A DNA stretch of 32,320 nucleotides, taken from Rhodothermales bacterium. Lineage in GTDB: Bacteria; Bacteroidota; Rhodothermia; Rhodothermales; Bin80. The stretch covers positions 1 to 32,320 of the forward strand of contig JAJEDR010000055.1 of NCBI GenBank assembly GCA_022821385.1. Direction: 5' to 3'. The stretch's first letter is position 1. Each line of letters starts with the position of its first letter. Below the pieces are notes generated by a model. That model ran no database searches. It worked only from the letters and a program-made list of their open reading frames with translations, and was not told the DNA's origin. Positions 1 through 9,732 of this stretch are shown piece after piece. A program made the translations under genes and the position numbers.

Positions 1-195
1 CCGACCGGCACGCGCGTGCGCCTGCGCGTGTACGACCTTCTGGGTCGGGAAATCGCTACGCTGGTGGACGACTTTCGGCTTGCCGGGCAACATCGCGTGG
101 TTTTCAGGAAGGAGGGTCTTCCAAGCGGCACGTACATTTACCGGTTGGAAGCCATGGGTCAGGTTCAGCTTGGGCGAATGGTTTTGGTGCGGTAA
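1..195 (+). CDS. C-terminal end of a protein with a T9SS type A sorting domain (5' end outside window)
   Basis: Frame 1 is open from the first base to a TAA at 193-195, giving 64 residues. The stretch reads as a Por-type C-terminal sorting domain: a V-Y-D-L-L-G-R-E block, a 'TLVDD...AGQH' segment, then 'LPSGTYIYRLEA' and a basic C-terminus ending 'RMVLVR'. This pattern is known from proteins exported through the type IX secretion system and anchored or released at the cell surface; the domain is a transport signal and says nothing about the function of the missing upstream part. A PorW/SprE-like gene at 23736 in the same window fits a T9SS-bearing organism. Confidence is high for the domain, nil for the enzyme or adhesin it belongs to. 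Confidence 0.88.
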   Translation, partial: PTGTRVRLRVYDLLGREIATLVDDFRLAGQHRVVFRKEGLPSGTYIYRLEAMGQVQLGRMVLVR

Positions 196-249
196 GGGGG
201 ACAAGAATGAGACAGAATACTTGCCCCGGACCCCAATAGACACCTCGTA

Positions 250-1307
250 TTGAATTACTACGAATATAGGAAGCTGTTTAGCGGGGCACTGGGGGAAATG
301 CGCGGAGAATTCGGTTCGGCAGCGAGCTTGCACTTGTTCCAGTCGCTTCAAACAAGGCCCCTAGCTACAACTTTTCTTGCGGTTAGAGAGCATAACGCGC
401 AAGGTCCCAGTGCAACCATCAAATACTTTGAAGATCGGACTCTAGTTCAAGGGGAGCAGTTCTGAGATGCACTGGGGATTCCTTATTTAGAACAAGGCCG
501 TAGCCTTCTTGACTATTCGTCATAAGTTCAATATTTTCCTGGGGGCCATGTTTAAGGGGCCTCTACGACTAATTTTGAAGAGTCCTGAGGTCCGAATTTA
601 TGTCCAGATTTGAATGGTTTCCGCCCCAATTCCGGAAGCTTTTTTGAATTGTCTCGACTAATAATTGACAAGTACCATAAATGGCATAGATTCGATATAT
701 GATCGTGGACTCCAGCATCAGGTACCCATGATGACAGGATTCAATGCGGATGAGGGGGCTGCATTTCCGGGGTATGGCAAAAAGACTCTTGAGGAGTATC
801 AGAAGTCGGCTCATGAGCGCTATGAGGATGATGGGAATCGGTTCTTGTCTATGTATCCTGCATATTCTGATTCGGCTGCTGGAATTGCACAGAAGAGCAG
901 TCTGCGGGACCTAGCGGCTGTTGCATTGGAGCGGTTGGCCGCGGTCCATACCGGCTTATCGGGCGACGAGGTCTTTCTCTACTACTTTGAGCGAGTGATT
1001 CCCCGGCCAGAACGCCCCGAATTTGGTGCATTTCACACTGCTGAGGTACCCTATTGTTCTTGGCACACTGGATCATCTTGACCGTCTATTGACAGAAGTG
1101 GACAAATTGATTAGTGAAATGATGTCAGACTTTTGGGTGAACTTTGCAACATCGGGATCGCCCAATTGTGCTGACATTCCATTGTGGCCCAGTTTTCGTG
1201 CGGATGAGGCTCAGCTTTTGAAGTTTGGCTCCAAGGCTGAACCTATCACACTTACTGAGGATAGGAGGTCCAAGTTTTTCAACGAGTACTTGTCAAGATT
1301 CCAGTAG
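250..1307 (+). pseudogene. Decayed type-B carboxylesterase (C-terminal half, several disruptions)
   Basis: Three stretches read like successive parts of a type-B carboxylesterase (alpha/beta hydrolase, cholinesterase family). 250-510 (frame 1) has an 'LFSGALGE' block like the 'GLFHRAIG-SG' region, then 'GEQF' and 'DALGI..L' separated by an in-frame TGA at 463-465. 665-1054 (frame 2) has 'VPMMTGFNADEG', the segment that carries the catalytic Glu, and 'FGAFHTAEVPY', which carries the catalytic His. 1056-1307 (frame 3) continues with 'VLGTLDHLDR', 'FWVNFATSGSPN' and 'WP'. Shifting frame by one base near 1055 restores the family sequence, so an extra base there breaks the gene. The nucleophile elbow (G-E-S-A-G) and everything before it are missing, and 511-664 is unreadable. 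It is therefore a 5'-truncated, non-functional remnant. Confidence 0.78.
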
Positions 1308-1799
1308 CTATTCTGCAGCTACACATAGTTCAATGTTGTCGTAGACCCCGATAAACTCCAAGGTGGGATGTGGTGCGGAGGCGGCAAACAATTCCAGATG
1401 TATACCTGATCACAGTAGCTAACTGTGGATTCAATCCCCAGATCTACCGAAGCTCCAATCAGCTTTGGATATTATCAGTAAGGTATGACGGAGGATCAGG
1501 TGCGGATCGAAAAGGACTCAATTCGCAAGGCAGTCTGAGTTCTGTTTACACAAGCAGATCATCAGCGACATTCCAATAGTATCCGGCGGCAATCAAGACT
1601 TGATTAATGCCGTCACTGCCAGTTTTTGACCAGGGCTATCAAATTGACGAATGCGCCCCCTAATCGGATGAGCATGGACTCACCCATTGGCACAATCCTC
1701 GCGTGCAGGGAGGACCCACACCACGGGTAGACAAAGCCCCGTAGGACTGTGGGAAACTTATTGGAGCACTTGATGAATCACGCTCCGTAACGCGTATCT
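1308..1799. other. Gene-poor stretch between the esterase remnant and the MATE gene
   Basis: No convincing gene is present in these 492 bases. A 69-codon open frame at 1370-1579 has no recognisable motif. A short reading from ATG 1485 ('MTEDQVRIEKDSIRKAV', stop at 1536-1538) faintly resembles the N-terminal helix of SnoaL/NTF2-like proteins and may be debris of another lost gene; this is a weak impression only. The stretch joins the esterase pseudogene and probably belongs to the same decaying segment. Confidence 0.4.
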
Positions 1800-3176
1800 T
1801 TGGAGGCCGTGAAACACGAACAGCAACATAGAGTCTGGAAGGAAGCTCGTCAACTCACACTTCTTTCAATCCCAATCGTGGCTACACAGCTTGGCCAGAT
1901 ATGTAATGGGTTTGTTGATGTGGTCATGGTTGGTCGACTGGGCCCTGCTGAGTTGGCTGGCGTTGCCCTGGGCAACGCTACCTATTTTCTATTTGCCTTG
2001 ATCGGCATTGGCATACTCCTGGCAGTCGGCCCAATGGTTTCCCAGGCGTATGGTGCAGGAAAATATGATCCTATTGGTCGTACGGTACGGCAGGCGCTCT
2101 GGTTGGCGTTAACAATATCCGTTCCCGTAATGTTGATCCTGTGGAATGCAAGTTTACCATGGGACCTGATGAAGCAGGATGCAGCCACAATGGTGCTGGC
2201 GGAAGGCTACTTGCAGGCTGCGATGTGGGGGTTCATTCCCTTTATGTGGTTTAATGCCTTGCGGAACTTCGTTGAAGCCATCGCTCGACCACTGCCCATT
2301 ACAATTATTATCGTAATGGGCATACTGCTCAATATTCTGGCCAATTATGGCCTGATGTATGGCAATTTCGGACTTCCACGTCTCGGGCTTGTCGGAACAG
2401 GCTGGGCAACATGTATCGTGCATTGGTTCATGTTTATCTGCATCACCGCGTATGTTCTCACCCAGCAACCGTACAAGTCATACGGGATTTTTCAGCGGCT
2501 CAGACACCCAGATCTCAGTTATTTTCGGGAGCTCTTGCGCGTCGGGCTGCCAATTGGAGGCTCGATAGGCCTCGAAGTTACATTATTCAGTGCGACTGCA
2601 TTTTTTGTCGGCACATTTGGAGCAGTACCGATCGCAGCCCATCAGATAGCGATCCAGTGTGCTGCGATTGCTTACATGATGCCTTTGGGTATTGGTCTCG
2701 CGACTTCGGTCCGGGTGGGCCAAAATATCGGTCGAGGCGATCCGGCGGCCGCTGCGCGTGCTGGATATATGGGTATTGCGTTATCCTTGATCGTTATGAC
2801 CGGTACTGCGCTGCTGTTCTTATTTGCCCCAAATACTGTGACTAGTGTTTACTTGGACACAGGTGATTCAGCAAATGCCGAAACTGCATTGCAGGTCGTC
2901 AGCTTTCTGGGTATAGCTGCGCTTTTTCAGTTGTTTGACGGGCTGCAAGCCACTGCACTTGGAGCTTTACGGGGGCTAAAGGATACACGCGTGCCGATGA
3001 TGCTATGTTTTGTGGCGTACTGGCTGGTTGGTGTTCCTACCGGAGTAGGGCTTGGGTTTGGGCTTGAATGGGGGCCAGAAGGCTTTTGGTGGGGTTTGGT
3101 AGTTGGCCTATTGGCTGCTGCAGTCATGATGACGTATCGCCTTTTTCATATGATGCGCGTACAACAACTCACATGA
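1800..3176 (+). CDS. MATE family multidrug/Na+ efflux transporter
   Basis: The 458-residue product has the length and multi-span pattern (about twelve hydrophobic helices) of the NorM-type MATE exporters, which expel cationic drugs and metabolites across the inner membrane in exchange for Na+ or H+. The N-terminus has the family pattern 'LLSIPIVATQLGQICNGFVD' followed by 'VVMVGRLGPAELAGVALGN', and the second half repeats the fold, beginning around 'LLRVGLPIGGSIGLEV' with 'IAAHQIAIQ' and 'GLATSVRVGQNIGRGD'. The listed start is TTG 1800; GTG 1809 is an equally good candidate, though GGAGG at 1802-1806 lies too close to it to be a normal ribosome site. An in-frame TAA at 1788 excludes a longer start. 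The gene stands alone; the respiratory cluster begins 116 bp downstream. The substrate cannot be read from sequence. Confidence 0.92.
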   Translation: MEAVKHEQQHRVWKEARQLTLLSIPIVATQLGQICNGFVDVVMVGRLGPAELAGVALGNATYFLFALIGIGILLAVGPMVSQAYGAGKYDPIGRTVRQALWLALTISVPVMLILWNASLPWDLMKQDAATMVLAEGYLQAAMWGFIPFMWFNALRNFVEAIARPLPITIIIVMGILLNILANYGLMYGNFGLPRLGLVGTGWATCIVHWFMFICITAYVLTQQPYKSYGIFQRLRHPDLSYFRELLRVGLPIGGSIGLEVTLFSATAFFVGTFGAVPIAAHQIAIQCAAIAYMMPLGIGLATSVRVGQNIGRGDPAAAARAGYMGIALSLIVMTGTALLFLFAPNTVTSVYLDTGDSANAETALQVVSFLGIAALFQLFDGLQATALGALRGLKDTRVPMMLCFVAYWLVGVPTGVGLGFGLEWGPEGFWWGLVVGLLAAAVMMTYRLFHMMRVQQLT

Positions 3177-3189
3177 TTTTGAATATCCT

Positions 3190-3197
3190 TATATTTG
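3190..3197 (+). promoter_or_regulatory. Candidate -7 promoter element for the respiratory cluster
   Basis: The octamer TATATTTG fits the TAnnTTTG -7 element described for housekeeping promoters in Bacteroidota. It lies in the only intergenic gap ahead of actA and would start a transcript about 85-95 bases before the actA ATG. No clear TTTG -33 element is seen at the usual distance, so the assignment is tentative. Confidence 0.35.
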
Positions 3198-3292
3198 CGC
3201 CTGATCGGGAAATATTCGCGGAAAAATTGCCGTGATTTAGTACTTATGCCTTAACTTAGGGCGCGTACACAAAAAGGTACTGCACTTCAACC

Positions 3293-3940
3293 ATGCCTCA
3301 AATCTTTCCCAGAGAGTCAAACGCACTTCCCCACTTATCCATGGGAGCGTTGCTTGCAGGGAGCGTTGTATTGATCTTTTTGGTTTGGTACTATTTCTCA
3401 CCGGAATACACTGATGTCGGGTATGCACCCGAGCAGCCGGTGGCCTACAGTCATCGCGTGCACGTAGACCAGTTGGGAATGGATTGTCGATATTGCCACA
3501 GCTTTGTAGAGGTTGCGGATGTATCCAACATTCCGGCAACCGAGACTTGCATGAATTGCCATGAAGTCGTAAAACCTCAAAGCCTCGCCCTTATGCCGGT
3601 GCGTGCAAGTTGGTCAGACGGCTCATCTATTCCGTGGGTTAAGGTGCATCAACTACCAGATTATGCGCACTTCAGCCATGCAGTACATGTCAACAATGGA
3701 GTCGGCTGCGAAACCTGCCACGGCAGGGTGGACCAAATGGATGTTGTGCGGCTGACTGAACCCTTATCCATGGGGTGGTGCCTTGAATGTCATAGGGAGC
3801 CGGAAAAATACTTGCGGCCCAATGAAGAGATAACGACCATGGGCTATATGCATAGTGAGGGCTTTTTGGAGGACAATTTAAACCGGATTAGGCAGGATGG
3901 TATTCGCCCGCCAACGAACTGCAGTGCTTGCCACTATTAG
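3293..3940 (+). CDS. actA: ACIII subunit ActA, pentahaem cytochrome c
   Basis: The 215-residue protein has one N-terminal hydrophobic helix (about residues 17-33) and five CxxCH haem-binding motifs, at residues 65-69, 86-90, 139-143, 163-167 and 210-214. This count and layout match ActA, the periplasmic multihaem subunit of alternative complex III (quinol:cytochrome c/oxidase oxidoreductase). In known ACIII it takes electrons from the ActB iron-sulphur chain or the quinol site and hands them towards the monohaem subunit or the oxidase. The helix probably acts as an uncleaved anchor. The gene opens the cluster and is followed after 12 bp by actB. No clear Shine-Dalgarno sequence precedes the ATG. 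The last haem motif ends one residue from the C-terminus, which is unusual-looking but intact. Confidence 0.93.
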   Translation: MPQIFPRESNALPHLSMGALLAGSVVLIFLVWYYFSPEYTDVGYAPEQPVAYSHRVHVDQLGMDCRYCHSFVEVADVSNIPATETCMNCHEVVKPQSLALMPVRASWSDGSSIPWVKVHQLPDYAHFSHAVHVNNGVGCETCHGRVDQMDVVRLTEPLSMGWCLECHREPEKYLRPNEEITTMGYMHSEGFLEDNLNRIRQDGIRPPTNCSACHY

Positions 3941-3952
3941 TCCGAGAAGCCA

Positions 3953-6900
3953 ATGATATCCCTTCCTATCGTTGATGGAACCCCCTCAGGTTCGGGTATG
4001 AAGGCGTGGCGAAGCCCGCCGCACCGTGAGCAGGATCCACAATTCGTAGAAACCGTCGCTGAAGAATTCCTCCCTGGCGCAAGTGATGCCCCCTCTGGCA
4101 GCAACCGCCGCCAGTTCATGCAACTATTGGGTGCTTCCATGGCGATGGCTGGTCTGGCAGCCTGCCGCCGCCCGGTAGAACGTATTATGCCGTTTGTAGA
4201 CCGCCCTGAAGAAACCATTCCGGGCATACCCCTACAGTACGCCACTGCAATGAACTTTCGAGGGACAGCACGGCCGCTGGTAGTTAAAAGCTATGACGGG
4301 CGCCCGGTGAAGATTGAAGGGAATAATCAGCATCCGAATGCGTCGGGGGCATCAGGGGTGTTTGAGCAGGCTTCTCTGCTTCAGCTCTATGATCCTGACC
4401 GCTCAAAGAGCACACTGCGTACGGGCACTACAGCAAATTGGGAAGACTTCCTGTCGCTGTGTCAACGGCTCCAGACGGGGGTCCGTCGGGTGGCTGTTCT
4501 TGCGGCGCCTGATAATTCTCCGACACGTGCACGGCTGCGTGCACAACTGGAGAGCCAGTTTCCTAACACGCTGTGGGTTGATTATCGTTCTGAAGGTGAT
4601 GATTCGGAACTCCTGGGCACTCAAATGGCCTACGGTCAGGCATTGCAGGTAGCATATGATTTTGAGAATGCGGATGTGATTGTCAGTCTGGATGCCGATT
4701 TCCTAGGGCCTCATGCAAAAAATGGAAGCCTAGATACGCACTCATTCGCGCGGGGACGTAAGCTAAACGGTGCACAGGACCGGATGAGTCGGCTATACGT
4801 CGCAGAAAGCACATACTCCGTCACAGGCATTATGGCGGATCATCGCAGACGCATGCGCTCGGATGCTGTGTCTCAAATGGCCAGTCAGCTTGCTACAGCA
4901 TTAGGAGTATATGATGGGGCAACCCCAGACGCCTTTGCATCATCCATCGCCAGTGATCTTCAAGGGGCAAATGGAAACTGCATCGTAGTTGCGGGCGAAT
5001 CGCAACCCGCTGAAGTGCATGCACTCTGTGCGCTCATGAACGATGCGTTAGGTGCCGTCGGGACTACGGTTACATTGTTGGATACAGGTATGCCCGTGCA
5101 GGCGGCGCAATCACAGGCTCTCCCTGCACTCGTGGAAGAAATGCGTGCAGGACGCGTTGATGTGCTACTCATGCTTGGTGTCAATCCCGTTTATGATGCC
5201 CCGCAGTCACTTGATTTTCAGGGAGCACTGGAGCGCGTCAGTGACACAATACACGTAGGTCTGCATGTTGATGAAACCGCCAGAGCGAGCACCTGGCATA
5301 TCCCAGCTGCGCATTTTCTGGAGTCCTGGGGGGATGGCCGTTCTCAGGACGGAACATTGACCGCAATTCAACCACTCATTGCACCACTATACGAGGATGC
5401 GAGAAGCGAAATAGAGATTCTCGCGGTGCTTGGCAGTGGACAGTTCCAGCGAGGATATGACCTAGTTCGTGATTCATGGAGGCCAATACTGTCCGGCGAA
5501 GATTTTGAAACCGACTGGCGCCGTGTACTGCACGACGGCTATTTAGAGGGCACCAGTTATCCCTCTGCAACCCCCGCGGCATCTTCCTTCGGTGGGCAGG
5601 TTCAGGGGCCCGGTACAGGTTTAGAGCTCGTGCTCAGATTGGATCCCACAGTTCTGGATGGCAGTTTCGCGAACAATGCCTGGTGTCAGGAACTTCCCGA
5701 CCCAGTCACAAAGATTGTTTGGGATAATGTGGCAGTCGTAAGCCCTAAGACAGCAGAAGATCTAGAGCTTAGCTGTGAGTACTCTAAAGGACGTTATTAC
5801 TCGGATGTAGTGACGCTTGCAGCCAACGATCAGGTGATTGAATTGCCCGTCTGGATCCTGCCCGGACATGCCGACGATACAGTTAGTGTGACTCTGGGCT
5901 ATGGACGTGACATCTCCACGACCCGTCCCGAACGGGATACACCATTCTGGGACAAGGACGACGAAACCGATATATACGCGCGAGGCACATTGGCAACCGG
6001 TGTTGGGACCAATGTGTCTTTACTCAGAGACCTAGCTGCACACCCGGTGATCCCCGGGGTTGAGTTGACTAAAACCGGCCGTAAATGGACGATCGTTACG
6101 ACTCAGGATCACGGCATCCTGGACACGGAGGCTCGTCCTATCATACGTTCGGCCACACTGGATGAATACAGGGAGGATCCTGCATTTGCTCTCCAGGGCG
6201 AGGTTCCTACCCCGGGATCCGATGTGAAAACTGATTTTCAGGACTATCCTGAGCTTTGGAAGGATCGGCATCCGTCCCAATCCCCGTCTTTCCGGGACAG
6301 TGATTACTGGCAGAACCAGTGGGGTATGGTCATTGACCTGAATTCGTGTACCGGCTGCAATGCCTGCATCGTAGCCTGTCAGGCAGAAAACAATATTCAG
6401 GTCGTCGGCAAAAAAGAAGTCGGCAATGGACGCGAATTGCACTGGTTGCGTGTGGATCGGTACTTTGTGACCGAGGGTGGGGAAGAGCTGGATGCGGATC
6501 CGATGATAGCCGTGCAGCCAATGCCGTGCCAGCATTGCGAAAATGCACCCTGTGAGTCCGTATGCCCGGTTGCAGCCACCGTGCACTCCCCTGATGGTAC
6601 GAATCAGATGATCTATAACCGGTGTATTGGCACGCGCTACTGTGCCAATAATTGCCCTTACAAGGTTCGCCGGTACAATTACTACAATTGGTCAAAGACG
6701 ATCCCAGAAACGGTACAGATGGCGCAGAATCCCAATGTGTCTATTCGGTTCAGGGGCGTAATGGAAAAATGCTCATTCTGTATTCAGCGGATTCGCGGTG
6801 CACAGAAACGGGCCGGTCTGGAAAAACGCGCACTGCAACGCGACGAGGTCGCTTCGGCTTGCCAACAGGCTTGCCCGGCAGAGGCAATTACGTTTGGCGA

Positions 6901-7051
6901 TCTTAATGATGAGCAAAGCCAGGTCAGTCAGGCGATGCGCAACGCACGCAGCTATAAGTTGCTGGCTGAGCTGAACATTAAACCGAGAGTATCCTACTTG
7001 GCACGCGTAAGTAACCCGAACAATGCCTTGGAGTCTGCAGGACAGACCTAA
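3953..7051 (+). CDS. actB: ACIII subunit ActB, fused molybdopterin-oxidoreductase-like and iron-sulphur protein
   Basis: The 1032-residue product combines a large N-terminal region resembling the molybdopterin oxidoreductase catalytic subunit with a C-terminal ferredoxin-like part, the fusion typical of ActB. A Tat-type signal is visible (about residues 50-73: '[12 protein letters not shown]' followed by a hydrophobic run and 'AAC'), so the protein should be exported folded. Cysteine groups for iron-sulphur clusters start near residues 799 (CTGCNAC), 859 (CQHC...CESVC), 891 ([11 protein letters not shown]), 940 (CSFC) and 970 (CQQAC). In characterised ACIII the molybdopterin-like domain holds no cofactor and the clusters carry electrons. 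Translation may begin at ATG 3953 or at the later Met16, where the family pattern 'MKAWRSP' starts. The gene overlaps the listed start of actC by 29 bp. Confidence 0.94.
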   Translation: MISLPIVDGTPSGSGMKAWRSPPHREQDPQFVETVAEEFLPGASDAPSGSNRRQFMQLLGASMAMAGLAACRRPVERIMPFVDRPEETIPGIPLQYATAMNFRGTARPLVVKSYDGRPVKIEGNNQHPNASGASGVFEQASLLQLYDPDRSKSTLRTGTTANWEDFLSLCQRLQTGVRRVAVLAAPDNSPTRARLRAQLESQFPNTLWVDYRSEGDDSELLGTQMAYGQALQVAYDFENADVIVSLDADFLGPHAKNGSLDTHSFARGRKLNGAQDRMSRLYVAESTYSVTGIMADHRRRMRSDAVSQMASQLATALGVYDGATPDAFASSIASDLQGANGNCIVVAGESQPAEVHALCALMNDALGAVGTTVTLLDTGMPVQAAQSQALPALVEEMRAGRVDVLLMLGVNPVYDAPQSLDFQGALERVSDTIHVGLHVDETARASTWHIPAAHFLESWGDGRSQDGTLTAIQPLIAPLYEDARSEIEILAVLGSGQFQRGYDLVRDSWRPILSGEDFETDWRRVLHDGYLEGTSYPSATPAASSFGGQVQGPGTGLELVLRLDPTVLDGSFANNAWCQELPDPVTKIVWDNVAVVSPKTAEDLELSCEYSKGRYYSDVVTLAANDQVIELPVWILPGHADDTVSVTLGYGRDISTTRPERDTPFWDKDDETDIYARGTLATGVGTNVSLLRDLAAHPVIPGVELTKTGRKWTIVTTQDHGILDTEARPIIRSATLDEYREDPAFALQGEVPTPGSDVKTDFQDYPELWKDRHPSQSPSFRDSDYWQNQWGMVIDLNSCTGCNACIVACQAENNIQVVGKKEVGNGRELHWLRVDRYFVTEGGEELDADPMIAVQPMPCQHCENAPCESVCPVAATVHSPDGTNQMIYNRCIGTRYCANNCPYKVRRYNYYNWSKTIPETVQMAQNPNVSIRFRGVMEKCSFCIQRIRGAQKRAGLEKRALQRDEVASACQQACPAEAITFGDLNDEQSQVSQAMRNARSYKLLAELNIKPRVSYLARVSNPNNALESAGQT

Positions 7052-8483
7052 GGGAGAGAAACCATCCGATTGTGAAGTGGCTTCATCTACTGACAAGACT
7101 GTAACACTGCCCGCTGGTGCTGACCCCCCACTGGTGACGGGGAACCTGGGATTCCATGACATAACCCAGTTAGTGTCCTACCATACGGAAAAACGCCCAC
7201 CTTCTGCGTGGTACATGGCCATAGCCGTGTCCTCAACACTACTTTGTGTTCTGCTCATCATGATCGCCTACCTGGTATGGAACGGGATAGGTGTCTGGGG
7301 CAACAACAATCCGGTGGGCTGGGGTTGGCCAATCGTAAACTTTGTGTTCTGGGTTGGTATCGGGCATGCAGGGACGCTGATTTCTGCGATCCTGTTTCTC
7401 TTCCGACAGAAGTGGCGTACGGCAATTAACCGGAGTGCAGAAGCCATGACGCTCTTTGCCGTCATTTGTGCGTTACTCTTTCCTACGATTCACGTAGGTC
7501 GGATTTGGGTCATTTACTGGACACTACCGATCCCGAATCAAATGGAAATGTGGCCGCAGTTCAAGAGTCCGTTACTCTGGGATGTGTTCGCGGTCAGTGT
7601 TTATTTCATCGTATCGCTCATATTCTGGTATGTCGGTCTGATCCCTGATCTTGCGACGCTGCGTGACAGAGCGCGTACTGCGCTGCGCCGTCGTGTCACA
7701 GGTTTCTTCGCCTTGGGCTGGACGGGTGCCAACCGTCATTGGCGCAACTATGAGAAGACTTACCTGCTCCTGGCTGCGCTTGCGACCCCCCTGGTCCTGA
7801 GTGTGCACTCTGTAGTGTCCTTTGACTTCGCCATCAGCATCATACCCGGCTGGCATACGACCATATTTCCGCCATACTTCGTCGCCGGTGCAATTTTTTC
7901 GGGGTTTGCTATGGTGATGACGCTGCTGATTCTAGCCAGAAAGATCTATGGGATCCAGAACATCATCACGATGGATCATCTGGAAAAGATGGCCATCATT
8001 ATTTTGCTTACAGGAACGATGGTGGGCTTTGCATACATCACCGAGTTCTTCATCGCCTGGTATTCTCAGGTTGAGTACGAGCAGTATGCATTCCTGAATC
8101 GTGCGACAGGCCCGTACGCCTGGGCCTATTGGACAATGATGTCCTGCAACCTGCTTTTCCCCCAGTTTTTCTGGATCAAGCGACTCCGACGGAGCATTCC
8201 GTTCCTTTTCATAACCTCAATCGTTGTTAACATTGGTATGTGGTTTGAGCGGTTTGTTATCACAGTCATCAGTCTACACCGGGATTTCCTGCCGAGTAGC
8301 TGGGATTATTTCAATCCAACCATCGTAGATGTGCTGACTCTTATTGGATCGTTTGGCTTGTTCTTGACATTGTTCCTAGTTTTCCTTCGCTATTTGCCTA
8401 TGGTAGCTATAGCAGAGGTAAAGATGGTACTTCCGGAAAGTGATCCGCATTATCATCACAAGCATGAATCCGAAGAGCATTAG
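7023..8483 (+). CDS. actC: ACIII subunit ActC, NrfD-like integral membrane protein
   Basis: The 486-residue product is strongly hydrophobic, with about ten membrane helices, and belongs to the NrfD/PsrC family. In ACIII, ActC is the membrane subunit that packs against ActB and is thought to contain the quinol-binding site. Family-like segments include '[19 protein letters not shown]', '[10 protein letters not shown]', '[13 protein letters not shown]' and '[13 protein letters not shown]'. The ATG at 7023 lies inside the 3' end of actB; a GTG at 7077 in the same frame would remove that overlap and shorten the hydrophilic N-terminus, so the true start is uncertain. It is followed by actD after 12 bp. 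Confidence 0.92.
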   Translation: MPWSLQDRPKGEKPSDCEVASSTDKTVTLPAGADPPLVTGNLGFHDITQLVSYHTEKRPPSAWYMAIAVSSTLLCVLLIMIAYLVWNGIGVWGNNNPVGWGWPIVNFVFWVGIGHAGTLISAILFLFRQKWRTAINRSAEAMTLFAVICALLFPTIHVGRIWVIYWTLPIPNQMEMWPQFKSPLLWDVFAVSVYFIVSLIFWYVGLIPDLATLRDRARTALRRRVTGFFALGWTGANRHWRNYEKTYLLLAALATPLVLSVHSVVSFDFAISIIPGWHTTIFPPYFVAGAIFSGFAMVMTLLILARKIYGIQNIITMDHLEKMAIIILLTGTMVGFAYITEFFIAWYSQVEYEQYAFLNRATGPYAWAYWTMMSCNLLFPQFFWIKRLRRSIPFLFITSIVVNIGMWFERFVITVISLHRDFLPSSWDYFNPTIVDVLTLIGSFGLFLTLFLVFLRYLPMVAIAEVKMVLPESDPHYHHKHESEEH

Positions 8484-8495
8484 GCTGAGATCAGG

Positions 8496-9110
8496 ATGTT
8501 AAAAAAGATTATCCGGCAAATTAAGGCGACTATGGGGGTCTACGAGAGTAGGACGGATGGCGTCTACGGTCTATTGGCGGAGTTCTCCAATCCGGGTACG
8601 CTTATTGATGGGGCACGCAAGGTGCATGCGGCAGGCTATCGGCACTTTGATACGCACACGCCTTTTCCCATCCACGGGATGGATCGCGCAATGGGTCTTG
8701 GGCAGTCCAAGGTGGGATACATTACGCTAATCGGAGGGCTTTCTGGGTTAGGGCTTGCAACATGGCTTCAGTGGTGGACGTCAGCAGTGGATTACCCCAT
8801 TAATATCAGCGGTAAGCCATTCTTTGCGATTGAGCCCTCCATCCCCATTATGTTTGAGCTTACGGTATTGCTATCGGCACTCTTCGCCGTGGGCGGCATG
8901 TTTTTATTGAACGGTCTGCCCCGGCCATATAACCCGCTTTTTTACTCCCGTGCGTTCACCAGGGCCTCGGATGATGCGTTCTTCCTGCATATCGCAGCGA
9001 GCGATAAAAACTTCGACCTGGAGGAAACGGAATCAATGTTGCTGGAAGCAGGCGCCAAGGTGGTCGAAGTAGTTCACGATCATGGTTACTCAGAGCTGCA
9101 TAGGGCCTAG
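8496..9110 (+). CDS. actD: ACIII subunit ActD (DUF3341 family)
   Basis: The 204-residue protein matches the DUF3341/ActD pattern: an N-terminal globular part with 'GVYGLLAEFSNPGTL' and 'GYRHFDTHTPFPIHGMD', two membrane helices ('GYITLIGGLSGLGLATWLQ' and the segment around residues 118-137), and a C-terminal soluble tail. Known ActD is a membrane subunit of alternative complex III with no cofactor and an unclear, probably structural, role. It sits between actC and actE with a stop codon one base before the actE ATG, so the two are likely translationally coupled. Confidence 0.92.
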   Translation: MLKKIIRQIKATMGVYESRTDGVYGLLAEFSNPGTLIDGARKVHAAGYRHFDTHTPFPIHGMDRAMGLGQSKVGYITLIGGLSGLGLATWLQWWTSAVDYPINISGKPFFAIEPSIPIMFELTVLLSALFAVGGMFLLNGLPRPYNPLFYSRAFTRASDDAFFLHIAASDKNFDLEETESMLLEAGAKVVEVVHDHGYSELHRA

Positions 9111-9111
9111 T

Positions 9112-9720
9112 ATGAAGAAAATATTTTTCTTACTTGGTGTTACAGTGGTGCTCAGCGGTTGTCGCGGCACGCTAAAAGAGGATCCGCCCATTCATATAAA
9201 TCCGAATATGGATGAGATGGAGCGGTTTGAAGCGCAGGAGGCCAATCCGTTTTTCGCGGATGGCCGCGCGATGCGTCCTCCTGTGCCAGGCACAGTGGCC
9301 CGTGGGATGCTTCGTGAAGATGTGCAGTTTCACACTGGCCGTAATGCGGATGGCAGCTACGTGCAAGTAATGCCGGTTGAATTCACCGTCGAATTCGCCA
9401 ATCGTGGCCGCGAGCGATACGACATCTACTGTGCTGTCTGCCACGGAATTGTCGGGGATGGACAAGGCATCGTGATGTCAGGTGGGTATGGATTCGCGCC
9501 CATTGGTTACCATGATGACCGTTTGCGCACAATTGAGGACGGTTACCTTTACGAAGTTATTGCAAGGGGTGTTCGAACGATGCCGGGCTACGCTCAGCAG
9601 ATACCCGTTGCTGATCGCTGGGCTATTGTAGCCTACGTACGTGCACTGCAGCGCAGTCAGAATGCAACCGTCGAGGACGTGCCGGCTGACGAACAAACAA
9701 ATCTTCTGAATACGCCCTGA
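9112..9720 (+). CDS. actE: ACIII subunit ActE, monohaem cytochrome c lipoprotein
   Basis: I place the start at ATG 9112, because from there the protein begins 'MKKIFFLLGVTVVLSGC', a lipoprotein signal with lipobox LSGC and a lipidated Cys17; a longer in-frame start at 9082 would bury this signal and overlap actD. The mature protein carries one haem motif, CAVCH at residues 107-111, and a likely axial Met157 in 'RTMPGY'. ActE is the monohaem periplasmic subunit of alternative complex III, held to the membrane by lipid, and it relays electrons from the pentahaem subunit. Its 202 residues and its place between actD and actF fit the family. Confidence 0.93.
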   Translation: MKKIFFLLGVTVVLSGCRGTLKEDPPIHINPNMDEMERFEAQEANPFFADGRAMRPPVPGTVARGMLREDVQFHTGRNADGSYVQVMPVEFTVEFANRGRERYDIYCAVCHGIVGDGQGIVMSGGYGFAPIGYHDDRLRTIEDGYLYEVIARGVRTMPGYAQQIPVADRWAIVAYVRALQRSQNATVEDVPADEQTNLLNTP

Positions 9721-9732
9721 CATACTGGATCC

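Noticed and set aside
1370..1579. 69-codon + strand ORF after the esterase remnant
   Set aside because: No family likeness, no ribosome site, and composition like the surrounding decayed DNA.
5052..6586. Several long frames opposite or across actB
   Set aside because: They lie wholly within the ActB coding sequence, which has clear domain motifs throughout.
9082..9111. Upstream start for ActE at GTG/ATG 9082
   Set aside because: It would add 10 residues before the lipoprotein signal and overlap actD; ATG 9112 gives a proper signal peptide.
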